Shown here one piece after another: positions 55,677-64,000 of a stretch of DNA of 64,000 nt (its first letter is position 1; each line of letters begins with the position of its first letter). The DNA lies in assembly GCA_964057225.1 (NCBI GenBank), contig OZ059895.1, forward strand, positions 13,144,001 through 13,208,000, in the 5' to 3' direction. The stretch is from Auanema rhodensis. Its lineage: Eukaryota > Nematoda > Chromadorea > Rhabditida > Rhabditidae. Both the position numbers and the translations under genes were made by a program. The notes under the pieces were generated by a model. That model was not told the origin of the DNA. It was given only the letters and a program-made list of their open reading frames with translations, and made no database searches.

Positions 55677-56086
55677 GAAAATACCTGATATTCAATGATT
55701 TACATACTTATCCTCGTTATTGTTTTTTTTCCAATTTCATGTTAGTTATGTAATTTTCTACGTTACATCTAAATTCCTCGATGATATCAAATCTTATGAG
55801 CTCCAAATACAATAAATTAAAAAAGGTTTCACAGTTGTATAGTGTTAAAACAATGTTTGTTTCAATAGGAAATAGATAGAAACAGTAAAGTTAAGATGAA
55901 GGTTCATAAACTACTGGTTTATAACTGTAATATAGAAATAAGATTGAAGATATTTTGATGCCTTGGGTTGAGCTATCTAAGTAAAACTGCTGGAAAATTA
56001 AAAACATTTGTTACGGAAGAGATAAAATTGAAAATCAGCTGCATTGCGTACTTTCAATGTGGTATGATCGTTAAAAAAATTTGAAA

Positions 56087-56205
56087 AGCTTACGGCACCC
56101 GGGATTCCCAAGCCGTCTCCGATCCAAGTACTAACCGGGCCCAACGTTGCTTGACTTCCCAGATCGGACGGGATGGCGTACTTTCAACGTGGTATGGTCG
56201 TAAGC
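56087..56205 (-). rRNA. 5S rRNA gene, copy 54 (haplotype A)
   Basis: Private change in forward GACTTCCCAGATC (for GACTTGCCAGATC). The downstream echo reads CAATGTGG, shared only with copy 63. Confidence 0.92.
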
Positions 56206-56571
56206 GAAAATACCTGATATTCAATGATTTACATACTTATCCTCGTTATTGTTTTTTTTCCAATTTCATGTTAGTTATGTAATTTTCTACGTTACATCTA
56301 AATTCCTCGATGATATCAAATCTTATGAGCTCCAAATACAATAAATTAAAAAAGGTTTCACAGTTGTATAGTGTTAAAACAATGTTTGTTTCAATAGGAA
56401 ATAGATAGAAACAGTAAAGTTAAGATGAAGGTTCATGAACTACTGGTTTATAACTGTAATATAGAAATAAGATTGAAGATATTTTGATGCCTCGGGTTGA
56501 GCTATCTAAGTAAAACTGCTGGAAAATTAAAAACATTTGTTACGGAAGAGATAAAATTGAAAATCAGCTGC

Positions 56572-56604
56572 ATGGCGTACTTTCAACGTGGTATGGTCGT
56601 AAGC
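56572..56604 (-). pseudogene. Body-deleted 5S
   Basis: First of three consecutive deleted units. Confidence 0.85.
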
Positions 56605-56970
56605 GAAAAAATCTGATATTCAATGATTTACATACTTATCCTCGTTATTGTTTTTTTTCCAATTTCATGTTAGTTATGTAATTTTCTACGTTACATCTAA
56701 ATTCCTCGATGATATCAAATCTTATGAGCTCCAAATACAATAAATTAAAAAAGGTTTCACAGTTGTATAGTGTTAAAACAATGTTTGTTTCAATAGGAAA
56801 TAGATAGAAACAGTAAAAATAAGATGAAGGTTCATAAACTACTGGTTTATAACTGTAATATAGAAATAAGATTGAAGATATTTTGATGCCTTGGGTTGAG
56901 CTATCTAAGTAAAACTGCTGGAAAATTAAAAACATTTGTTACGGAAGAGATAAAATTGAAAATCAGCTGC

Positions 56971-57003
56971 ATGGCGTACTTTCAACGTGGTATGGTCGTA
57001 AGC
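56971..57003 (-). pseudogene. Body-deleted 5S
   Basis: Second of three. Confidence 0.85.
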
Positions 57004-57369
57004 GAAAAAATCTGATATTCAATGATTTACATACTTATCCTCGTTATTGTTTTTTTTCCAATTTCATGTTAGTTATGTAATTTTCTACGTTACATCTAAA
57101 TTCCTCGATGATATCAAATCTTATGAGCTCCAAATACAATAAATTAAAAAAGGTTTCACAGTTGTATAGTGTTTAAACAATGTTTGTTTCAATAGAAAAT
57201 AGATAGAAACAGTAAAGTTAAGATGAAGGTTCATAAACTACTGGTTTATAACTGTAGTATAGAAATAAGATTGAAGATATTTTGATGCCTTGGGTTGAGC
57301 TATCTAAGTAAAACTGCTGGAAAATTAAAAACATTTGTTACGGAAGAGATAAAATTGAAAATCAGCTGC

Positions 57370-57402
57370 ATTGCGTACTTTCAACGTGGTATGGTCGTAA
57401 GC
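57370..57402 (-). pseudogene. Body-deleted 5S, ATTGCG variant
   Basis: Third of three; same junction variant as 55644. Confidence 0.85.
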
Positions 57403-57812
57403 GAAAATACCTGATATTCAATGATTTACATACTTATCCTCGTTATTGTTTTTTTTCCAATTTCATGTTAGTTATGTAGTTTTCTACGTTACATCTAAAT
57501 TCCTCGATGATATCAAATCTTATGAGCTCCAAATACAATAAATTAAAAAAGGTTTCACAGTTGTATAGTGTTAAAACAATGTTTGTTTCAATAGGAAATA
57601 GATAGAAACAGTAAAGTTAAGATGAAGGTTCATAAACTACTGGTTTATAACTGTAATATAGAAATAAGATTGAAGATATTTTGATGCCTCGGGTTGAGCT
57701 ATCTAAGTAAAACTGCTGGAAAATTAAAAACATTTGTTACTGAAGAGATAAAATTGAAAATCAGCTGCATGGCGTACTTTCAACGTGGTATGATCGTTAA
57801 AAAAATTTGAAA

Positions 57813-57931
57813 AGCTTACGGCACCCGGGATTCCCAAGCCGTCTCCGATTCAAGTACTAACCGGGCCCAACGTTGCTTGACTTGCCAGATCGGACGGGAT
57901 GGCGTACTTTCAACGTGGTATGGTCGTAAGC
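57813..57931 (-). rRNA. 5S rRNA gene, copy 55 (haplotype G)
   Basis: CUUGAAUC in box C. Three body-deleted units separate it from copy 54. Confidence 0.88.
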
Positions 57932-58297
57932 GAAAATACCTGATATTCAATGATTTACATATTTATCCTCGTTATTGTTTTTTTTCCAATTTCATGTTAG
58001 TTATGTAATTTTCTACGTTACATCTAAATTCCTCGATGATATCAAATCTTATGAGCTCCAAATACAATAAATTAAAAAAGGTTTCACAGTTGTATAGTGT
58101 TAAAACAATGTTTGTTTCAATAGGAAATAGATAGAAACAGTAAAAATAAGATGAAGGTTCATAAACTACTGGTTTATAACTGTAATATAGAAATAAGATT
58201 GAAGATATTTTGATGCCTTGGGTTGAGCTATCTAAGTAAAACTGCTGGAAAATTAAAAACATTTGTTACGGAAGAGATAAAATTGAAAATCAGCTGC

Positions 58298-58330
58298 ATG
58301 GCGTACTTTCAACGTGGTATGGTCGTAAGC
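58298..58330 (-). pseudogene. Body-deleted 5S
   Basis: 1,327-bp duplicate of 56971. Confidence 0.85.
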
Positions 58331-58696
58331 GAAAAAATCTGATATTCAATGATTTACATACTTATCCTCGTTATTGTTTTTTTTCCAATTTCATGTTAGT
58401 TATGTAATTTTCTACGTTACATCTAAATTCCTCGATGATATCAAATCTTATGAGCTCCAAATACAATAAATTAAAAAAGGTTTCACAGTTGTATAGTGTT
58501 TAAACAATGTTTGTTTCAATAGAAAATAGATAGAAACAGTAAAGTTAAGATGAAGGTTCATAAACTACTGGTTTATAACTGTAGTATAGAAATAAGATTG
58601 AAGATATTTTGATGCCTTGGGTTGAGCTATCTAAGTAAAACTGCTGGAAAATTAAAAACATTTGTTACGGAAGAGATAAAATTGAAAATCAGCTGC

Positions 58697-58729
58697 ATTG
58701 CGTACTTTCAACGTGGTATGGTCGTAAGC
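58697..58729 (-). pseudogene. Body-deleted 5S, ATTGCG variant
   Basis: 1,327-bp duplicate of 57370. Confidence 0.85.
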
Positions 58730-59139
58730 GAAAATACCTGATATTCAATGATTTACATACTTATCCTCGTTATTGTTTTTTTTCCAATTTCATGTTAGTT
58801 ATGTAGTTTTCTACGTTACATCTAAATTCCTCGATGATATCAAATCTTATGAGCTCCAAATACAATAAATTAAAAAAGGTTCCACAGTTGTATAGTGTTA
58901 AAACAATGTTTGTTTCAATAGGAAATAGATAGAAACAGTAAAGTTAAGATGAAGGTTCATAAACTACTGGTTTATAACTGTAATATAGAAATAAGATTGA
59001 AGATATTTTGATGCCTCGGGTTGAGCTATCTAAGTAAAACTGCTGGAAAATTAAAAACATTTGTTACTGAAGAGATAAAATTGAAAATCAGCTGCATGGC
59101 GTACTTTCAACGTGGTATGATCGTTAAAAAAATTTGAAA

Positions 59140-59258
59140 AGCTTACGGCACCCGGGATTCCCAAGCCGTCTCCGATTCAAGTACTAACCGGGCCCAACGT
59201 TGCTTGACTTGCCAGATCGGACGGGATGGCGTACTTTCAACGTGGTATGGTCGTAAGC
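59140..59258 (-). rRNA. 5S rRNA gene, copy 56 (haplotype G)
   Basis: Duplicate of copy 55 at +1,327 bp. Confidence 0.88.
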
Positions 59259-59668
59259 GAAAATACCTGATATTCAATGATTTACATATTTATCCTCGTT
59301 ATTGTTTTTTTTCCAATTTCATGTTAGTTATGTAATTTTCTACGTTACATCTAAATTCCTCGATGATATCAAATCTTATGAGCTCCAAATACAATAAATT
59401 AAAAAAGGTTTCACAGTTGTATAGTGTTAAAACAATGTTTGTTTCAATAGGAAATAGATAGAAACAGTAAAGTTAAGATGAAGGTTCATAAACTACTGGT
59501 TTATAACTGTAATATAGAAATAAGATTGAAGATATTTTGATGCCTCGGGTTGAGCTATCTAAGTAAAACTGCTAGAAAATTAAAAACATTTGTTACTGAA
59601 GAGATAAAATTGAAAATCAGCTGCATGGCGTACTTTCAGCGTGGTATGATCGTTAAAAAAATTTGAAA

Positions 59669-59787
59669 AGCTTACGGCACCCGGGATTCCCAAGCCGTCT
59701 CCGATCCAAGTACTAACCGGGCCCAACGTTGCTTGACTTGCCAGATCGGACGGGATGGCGTACTTTCAACGTGGTATGGTCGTAAGC
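59669..59787 (-). rRNA. 5S rRNA gene, copy 57 (haplotype A)
   Basis: Consensus. First of the A-G-G trimers; the echo has a private TTTCAGCG. Confidence 0.95.
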
Positions 59788-60197
59788 GAAAATACCTGAT
59801 ATTCAATGATTTACATACTTATCCTCGTTATTGTTTTTTTTCCAATTTCATGTTAGTTATGTAGTTTTCTACGTTACATCTAAATTCCTCGATGATATCA
59901 AATCTTATGAGCTCCAAATACAATAAATTAAAAAAGGTTTCACAGTTGTATAGTGTTAAAACAATGTTTGTTTCAATAGGAAATAGATAGAAACAGTAAA
60001 GTTAAGATGAAGGTTCATAAACTACTGGTTTATAACTGTAATATAGAAATAAGATTGAAGATATTTTGATGCCTCGGGTTGAGCTATCTAAGTAAAACTG
60101 CTGGAAAATTAAAAACATTTGTTACTGAAGAGATAAAATTGAAAATCAGCTGCATGGCGTACTTTCAACGTGGTATGATCGTTAAAAAAATTTGAAA

Positions 60198-60316
60198 AGC
60201 TTACGGCACCCGGGATTCCCAAGCCGTCTCCGATTCAAGTACTAACCGGGCCCAACGTTGCTTGACTTGCCAGATCGGACGGGATGGCGTACTTTCAACG
60301 TGGTATGGTCGTAAGC
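60198..60316 (-). rRNA. 5S rRNA gene, copy 58 (haplotype G)
   Basis: Box C CUUGAAUC; upstream spacer has CATATTTATCC. Confidence 0.88.
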
Positions 60317-60726
60317 GAAAATACCTGATATTCAATGATTTACATATTTATCCTCGTTATTGTTTTTTTTCCAATTTCATGTTAGTTATGTAATTTTCTA
60401 CGTTACATCTAAATTCCTCGATGATATCAAATCTTATGAGCTCCAAATACAATAAATTAAAAAAGGTTTCACAGTTGTATAGTGTTAAAACAATGTTTGT
60501 TTCAATAGGAAATAGATAGAAACAGTAAAGTTAAGATGAAGGTTCATAAACTACTGGTTTATAACTGTAATATAGAAATAAGATTGAAGATATTTTGATG
60601 CCTCGGGTTGAGCTATCTAAGTAAAACTGCTAGAAAATTAAAAACATTTGTTACTGAAGAGATAAAATTGAAAATCAGCTGCATGGCGTACTTTCAACGT
60701 GGTATGATCGTTAAAAAAATTTGAAA

Positions 60727-60845
60727 AGCTTACGGCACCCGGGATTCCCAAGCCGTCTCCGATTCAAGTACTAACCGGGCCCAACGTTGCTTGACTTGCC
60801 AGATCGGACGGGATGGCGTACTTTCAACGTGGTATGGTCGTAAGC
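60727..60845 (-). rRNA. 5S rRNA gene, copy 59 (haplotype G)
   Basis: Box C CUUGAAUC; upstream spacer has CATACTTATCC. Confidence 0.88.
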
Positions 60846-61255
60846 GAAAATACCTGATATTCAATGATTTACATACTTATCCTCGTTATTGTTTTTTTTC
60901 CAATTTCATGTTAGTTATGTAATTTTCTACGTTACATCTAAATTCCTCGATGATATCAAATCTTATGAGCTCCAAATACAATAAATTAAAAAAGGTTTCA
61001 CAGTTGTATAGTGTTAAAACAATGTTTGTTTCAATAGGAAATAGATAGAAACAGTAAAGTTAAGATGAAGGTTCATAAACTACTGGTTTATAACTGTAAT
61101 ATAGAAATAAGATTGAAGATATTTTGATGCCTCGGGTTGAGCTATCTAAGTAAAACTGCTAGAAAATTAAAAACATTTGTTACTGAAGAGATAAAATTGA
61201 AAATCAGCTGCATGGCGTACTTTCAACGTGGTATGATCGTTAAAAAAATTTGAAA

Positions 61256-61374
61256 AGCTTACGGCACCCGGGATTCCCAAGCCGTCTCCGATCCAAGTAC
61301 TAACCGGGCCCAACGTTGCTTGACTTGCCAGATCGGACGGGATGGCGTACTTTCAACGTGGTATGGTCGTAAGC
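61256..61374 (-). rRNA. 5S rRNA gene, copy 60 (haplotype A)
   Basis: Consensus; upstream spacer has ATGTAGTTTTC, as at copies 57 and 63. Confidence 0.95.
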
Positions 61375-61784
61375 GAAAATACCTGATATTCAATGATTTA
61401 CATACTTATCCTCGTTATTGTTTTTTTTCCAATTTCATGTTAGTTATGTAGTTTTCTACGTTACATCTAAATTCCTCGATGATATCAAATCTTATGAGCT
61501 CCAAATACAATAAATTAAAAAAGGTTTCACAGTTGTATAGTGTTAAAACAATGTTTGTTTCAATAGGAAATAGATAGAAACAGTAAAGTTAAGATGAAGG
61601 TTCATAAACTACTGGTTTATAACTGTAATATAGAAATAAGATTGAAGATATTTTGATGCCTCGGGTTGAGCTATCTAAGTAAAACTGCTGGAAAATTAAA
61701 AACATTTGTTACTGAAGAGATAAAATTGAAAATCAGCTGCATGGCGTACTTTCAACGTGGTATGATCGTTAAAAAAATTTGAAA

Positions 61785-61903
61785 AGCTTACGGCACCCGG
61801 GATTCCCAAGCCGTCTCCGATTCAAGTACTAACCGGGCCCAACGTTGCTTGACTTGCCAGATCGGACGGGATGGCGTACTTTCAACGTGGTATGGTCGTA
61901 AGC
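61785..61903 (-). rRNA. 5S rRNA gene, copy 61 (haplotype G)
   Basis: Same state as copy 58, 1,587 bp on. Confidence 0.88.
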
Positions 61904-62313
61904 GAAAATACCTGATATTCAATGATTTACATATTTATCCTCGTTATTGTTTTTTTTCCAATTTCATGTTAGTTATGTAATTTTCTACGTTACATCTAAA
62001 TTCCTCGATGATATCAAATCTTATGAGCTCCAAATACAATAAATTAAAAAAGGTTTCACAGTTGTATAGTGTTAAAACAATGTTTGTTTCAATAGGAAAT
62101 AGATAGAAACAGTAAAGTTAAGATGAAGGTTCATAAACTACTGGTTTATAACTGTAATATAGAAATAAGATTGAAGATATTTTGATGCCTCGGGTTGAGC
62201 TATCTAAGTAAAACTGCTAGAAAATTAAAAACATTTGTTACTGAAGAGATAAAATTGAAAATCAGCTGCATGGCGTACTTTCAACGTGGTATGATCGTTA
62301 AAAAAATTTGAAA

Positions 62314-62432
62314 AGCTTACGGCACCCGGGATTCCCAAGCCGTCTCCGATTCAAGTACTAACCGGGCCCAACGTTGCTTGACTTGCCAGATCGGACGGGA
62401 TGGCGTACTTTCAACGTGGTATGGTCGTAAGC
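62314..62432 (-). rRNA. 5S rRNA gene, copy 62 (haplotype G)
   Basis: Same state as copy 59, 1,587 bp on. Confidence 0.88.
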
Positions 62433-62842
62433 GAAAATACCTGATATTCAATGATTTACATACTTATCCTCGTTATTGTTTTTTTTCCAATTTCATGTTA
62501 GTTATGTAATTTTCTACGTTACATCTAAATTCCTCGATGATATCAAATCTTATGAGCTCCAAATACAATAAATTAAAAAAGGTTTCACAGTTGTATAGTG
62601 TTAAAACAATGTTTGTTTCAATAGGAAATAGATAGAAACAGTGAAGTTAAGATGAAGGTTCATAAACTACTGGTTTATAACTGTAATATAGAAATAAGAT
62701 TGAAGATATTTTGATGCCTTGGGTTGAGCTATCTAAGTAAAACTGCTGGAAAATTAAAAACATTTGTTACGGAAGAGATAAAATTGAAAATCAGCTGCAT
62801 TGCGTACTTTCAATGTGGTATGATCGTTAAAAAAATTTGAAA

Positions 62843-62961
62843 AGCTTACGGCACCCGGGATTCCCAAGCCGTCTCCGATCCAAGTACTAACCGGGCCCAA
62901 CGTTGCTTGACTTGCCAGATCGGACGGGATGGCGTACTTTCAACGTGGTATGGTCGTAAGC
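62843..62961 (-). rRNA. 5S rRNA gene, copy 63 (haplotype A)
   Basis: Consensus gene with CAATGTGG in the echo; the spacer between it and copy 62 has GCCTTGGG, unlike its neighbours' GCCTCGGG. Confidence 0.95.
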
Positions 62962-63371
62962 GAAAATACCTGATATTCAATGATTTACATACTTATCCTC
63001 GTTATTGTTTTTTTTCCAATTTCATGTTAGTTATGTAGTTTTCTACGTTACATCTAAATTCCTCGATGATATCAAATCTTATGAGCTCCAAATACAATAA
63101 ATTAAAAAAGGTTTCACAGTTGTATAGTGTTAAAACAATGTTTGTTTCAATAGGAAATAGATAGAAACAGTAAAGTTAAGATGAAGGTTCATAAACTACT
63201 GGTTTATAACTGTAATATAGAAATAAGATTGAAGATATTTTGATGCCTCGGGTTGAGCTATCTAAGTAAAACTGCTGGAAAATTAAAAACATTTGTTACT
63301 GAAGAGATAAAATTGAAAATCAGCTGCATGGCGTACTTTCAACGTGGTATGATCGTTAAAAAAATTTGAAA

Positions 63372-63490
63372 AGCTTACGGCACCCGGGATTCCCAAGCCG
63401 TCTCCGATTCAAGTACTAACCGGGCCCAACGTTGCTTGACTTGCCAGATCGGACGGGATGGCGTACTTTCAACGTGGTATGGTCGTAAGC
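63372..63490 (-). rRNA. 5S rRNA gene, copy 64 (haplotype G)
   Basis: Box C CUUGAAUC; same state as copies 58 and 61. Confidence 0.88.
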
Positions 63491-63900
63491 GAAAATACCT
63501 GATATTCAATGATTTACATATTTATCCTCGTTATTGTTTTTTTTCCAATTTCATGTTAGTTATGTAATTTTCTACGTTACATCTAAATTCCTCGATGATA
63601 TCAAATCTTATGAGCTCCAAATACAATAAATTAAAAAAGGTTTCACAGTTGTATAGTGTTAAAACAATGTTTGTTTCAATAGGAAATAGATAGAAACAGT
63701 AAAGTTAAGATGAAGGTTCATAAACTACTGGTTTATAACTGTAATATAGAAATAAGATTGAAGATATTTTGATGCCTCGGGTTGAGCTATCTAAGTAAAA
63801 CTGCTGGAAAATTAAAAACATTTGTTACTGAAGAGATAAAATTGAAAATCAGCTGCATGGCGTACTTTCAACGTGGTATGATCGTTAAAAAAATTTGAAA

Positions 63901-64000
63901 AGCTTACGGCACCCGGGATTCCCAAGCCGTCTCCGATCCAAGTACTAACCGGGCCCAACGTTGCTTGACTTGCCAGATCGGACGGGATGGCGTACTTTCA
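63901..64000 (-). rRNA. 5S rRNA gene, copy 65, partial (haplotype A)
   Basis: Cut by the window end. The 3' 100 nt are present; about 19 nt of the 5' end lie outside. Confidence 0.92.

Larger units (their letters stand above)
56605..59258. repeat. 1,327-bp tandem duplication
   Basis: Body-deleted, body-deleted, complete G copy, repeated once. Both units share CAGTAAAAATAAG (56814/58141), AATAGAAAATAG and CTGTAGTATAG. Two identical 96-codon minus-strand frames in it are chance frames in the spacer. Confidence 0.8.
16281..64000 (-). repeat. 5S rDNA tandem array, right segment
   Basis: It continues the same array beyond the retrotransposon. Two spacer classes occur. Class 1 has forward AATCCCTCG, GAGATCC and GTGTTTAAAC. 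Class 2 has AATTCCTCG, GAGCTCC and GTGTTAAAAC, often with TTACTGAAG. In most of the segment class 1 lies between a complete gene and a body-deleted gene, and class 2 follows the deleted one, giving a 928-bp dimer. Intervals of 1,327-1,329 bp hold two deleted units and one of 1,726 bp holds three (56,087 to 57,813). From about 59.1 kb every unit is 529 bp, complete, with a class 2-type spacer and forward GCCTCGGG in nearly all units. No spliced-leader gene or other recognised RNA gene is visible in the spacers. Confidence 0.95.
59669..64000. repeat. 1,587-bp trimeric higher-order repeat (A-G-G)
   Basis: Copies 57-59 and 60-62 follow the box C pattern A, G, G, and the next set begins A, G (63, 64). 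The spacer marker CATATTTATCC recurs upstream of copies 58, 61 and 64, that is every third 529-bp unit. Confidence 0.7.

Noticed and set aside
56645..58262. Two identical 96-codon minus-strand ORFs (56645-56935 and 57972-58262)
   Set aside because: They are 5S spacer sequence, opened only by the AAAAAT change shared by the 1,327-bp duplicates. The same frame is closed in the other units.
1..64000. CRISPR-like array of short repeats
   Set aside because: The repeat period is 400-529 bp, the repeats are 5S genes with nearly identical spacers, and the DNA is eukaryotic.

Overview
The window is nuclear DNA of a nematode. Two things fill it: a tandem array of 5S rRNA genes, and one LTR retrotransposon inserted in that array. 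The 5S genes are 119 nt and all lie on the minus strand. Their sequence is close to the Caenorhabditis type, including the AAGT(C)AAGCAACGTTG box A/intermediate-element block and the TTAGTACTTGGATCGGAGACGGC box C block. The species cannot be named from this. No single-copy host gene was found.

Layout. 1-4601 is 5S array: six complete copies and three units that have lost the gene body. 4598-16280 is the retrotransposon with its AGGT target-site duplication (TSD). 16281-64000 is 5S array: 58 complete copies, one copy cut by the window end and 42 body-deleted units. Removing the element and one TSD copy restores an exact 529-bp repeat unit. The plain unit is 529 bp: a 119-bp gene, a terminator and 30-nt 5S 'echo', then a spacer of about 366 bp. 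Most of the array is a 928-bp dimer: complete 5S, spacer class 1, body-deleted 5S, spacer class 2. From about 59 kb to the end it changes to uninterrupted 529-bp units with class 2 spacers.

The retrotransposon has 385-bp LTRs that differ at two positions, a primer-binding site matching the 3' end of tRNA-Gln, a structured leader, and one open 2951-codon reading frame. That frame reads gag, then a complete envelope-like glycoprotein, then protease, reverse transcriptase, RNase H and integrase. The envelope has a signal peptide, a furin-type site, a mucin-like stretch, a herpesvirus gB-like core and a transmembrane anchor. Placing env between gag and pol in one frame is the most unusual feature here, since the usual order is gag-pol-env. 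A second, smaller ORF of unknown function follows pol. Both ORFs have the same 12-nt TATA-like sequence 54-56 nt upstream of the start codon, which suggests separate internal promoters.

The 5S copies fall into recurring haplotypes (RNA sense). A: CCCGGGUG tail, GUUGGGCCCGG, CCAUCCCGUC. A2: as A with CCAUCUCGUC. B: GUUGGGCUCGG. C: AUCGAAGAC, GUUGGGCUCGG and CCAUCGCGUC. D: CCCGCCUG tail. E: CCCGCCUG tail with GUUGGACCCGG, CCAUCUCGUC and a broken distal T-run. F: CCC tail with GUUGGACCCGG. G: CUUGAAUC in box C. H: an A-to-U-type change in the helix IV loop region (forward GGTTTCC) with a T-run broken by G. D and E (24 of 65 copies) break a conserved helix and may be pseudogenes.
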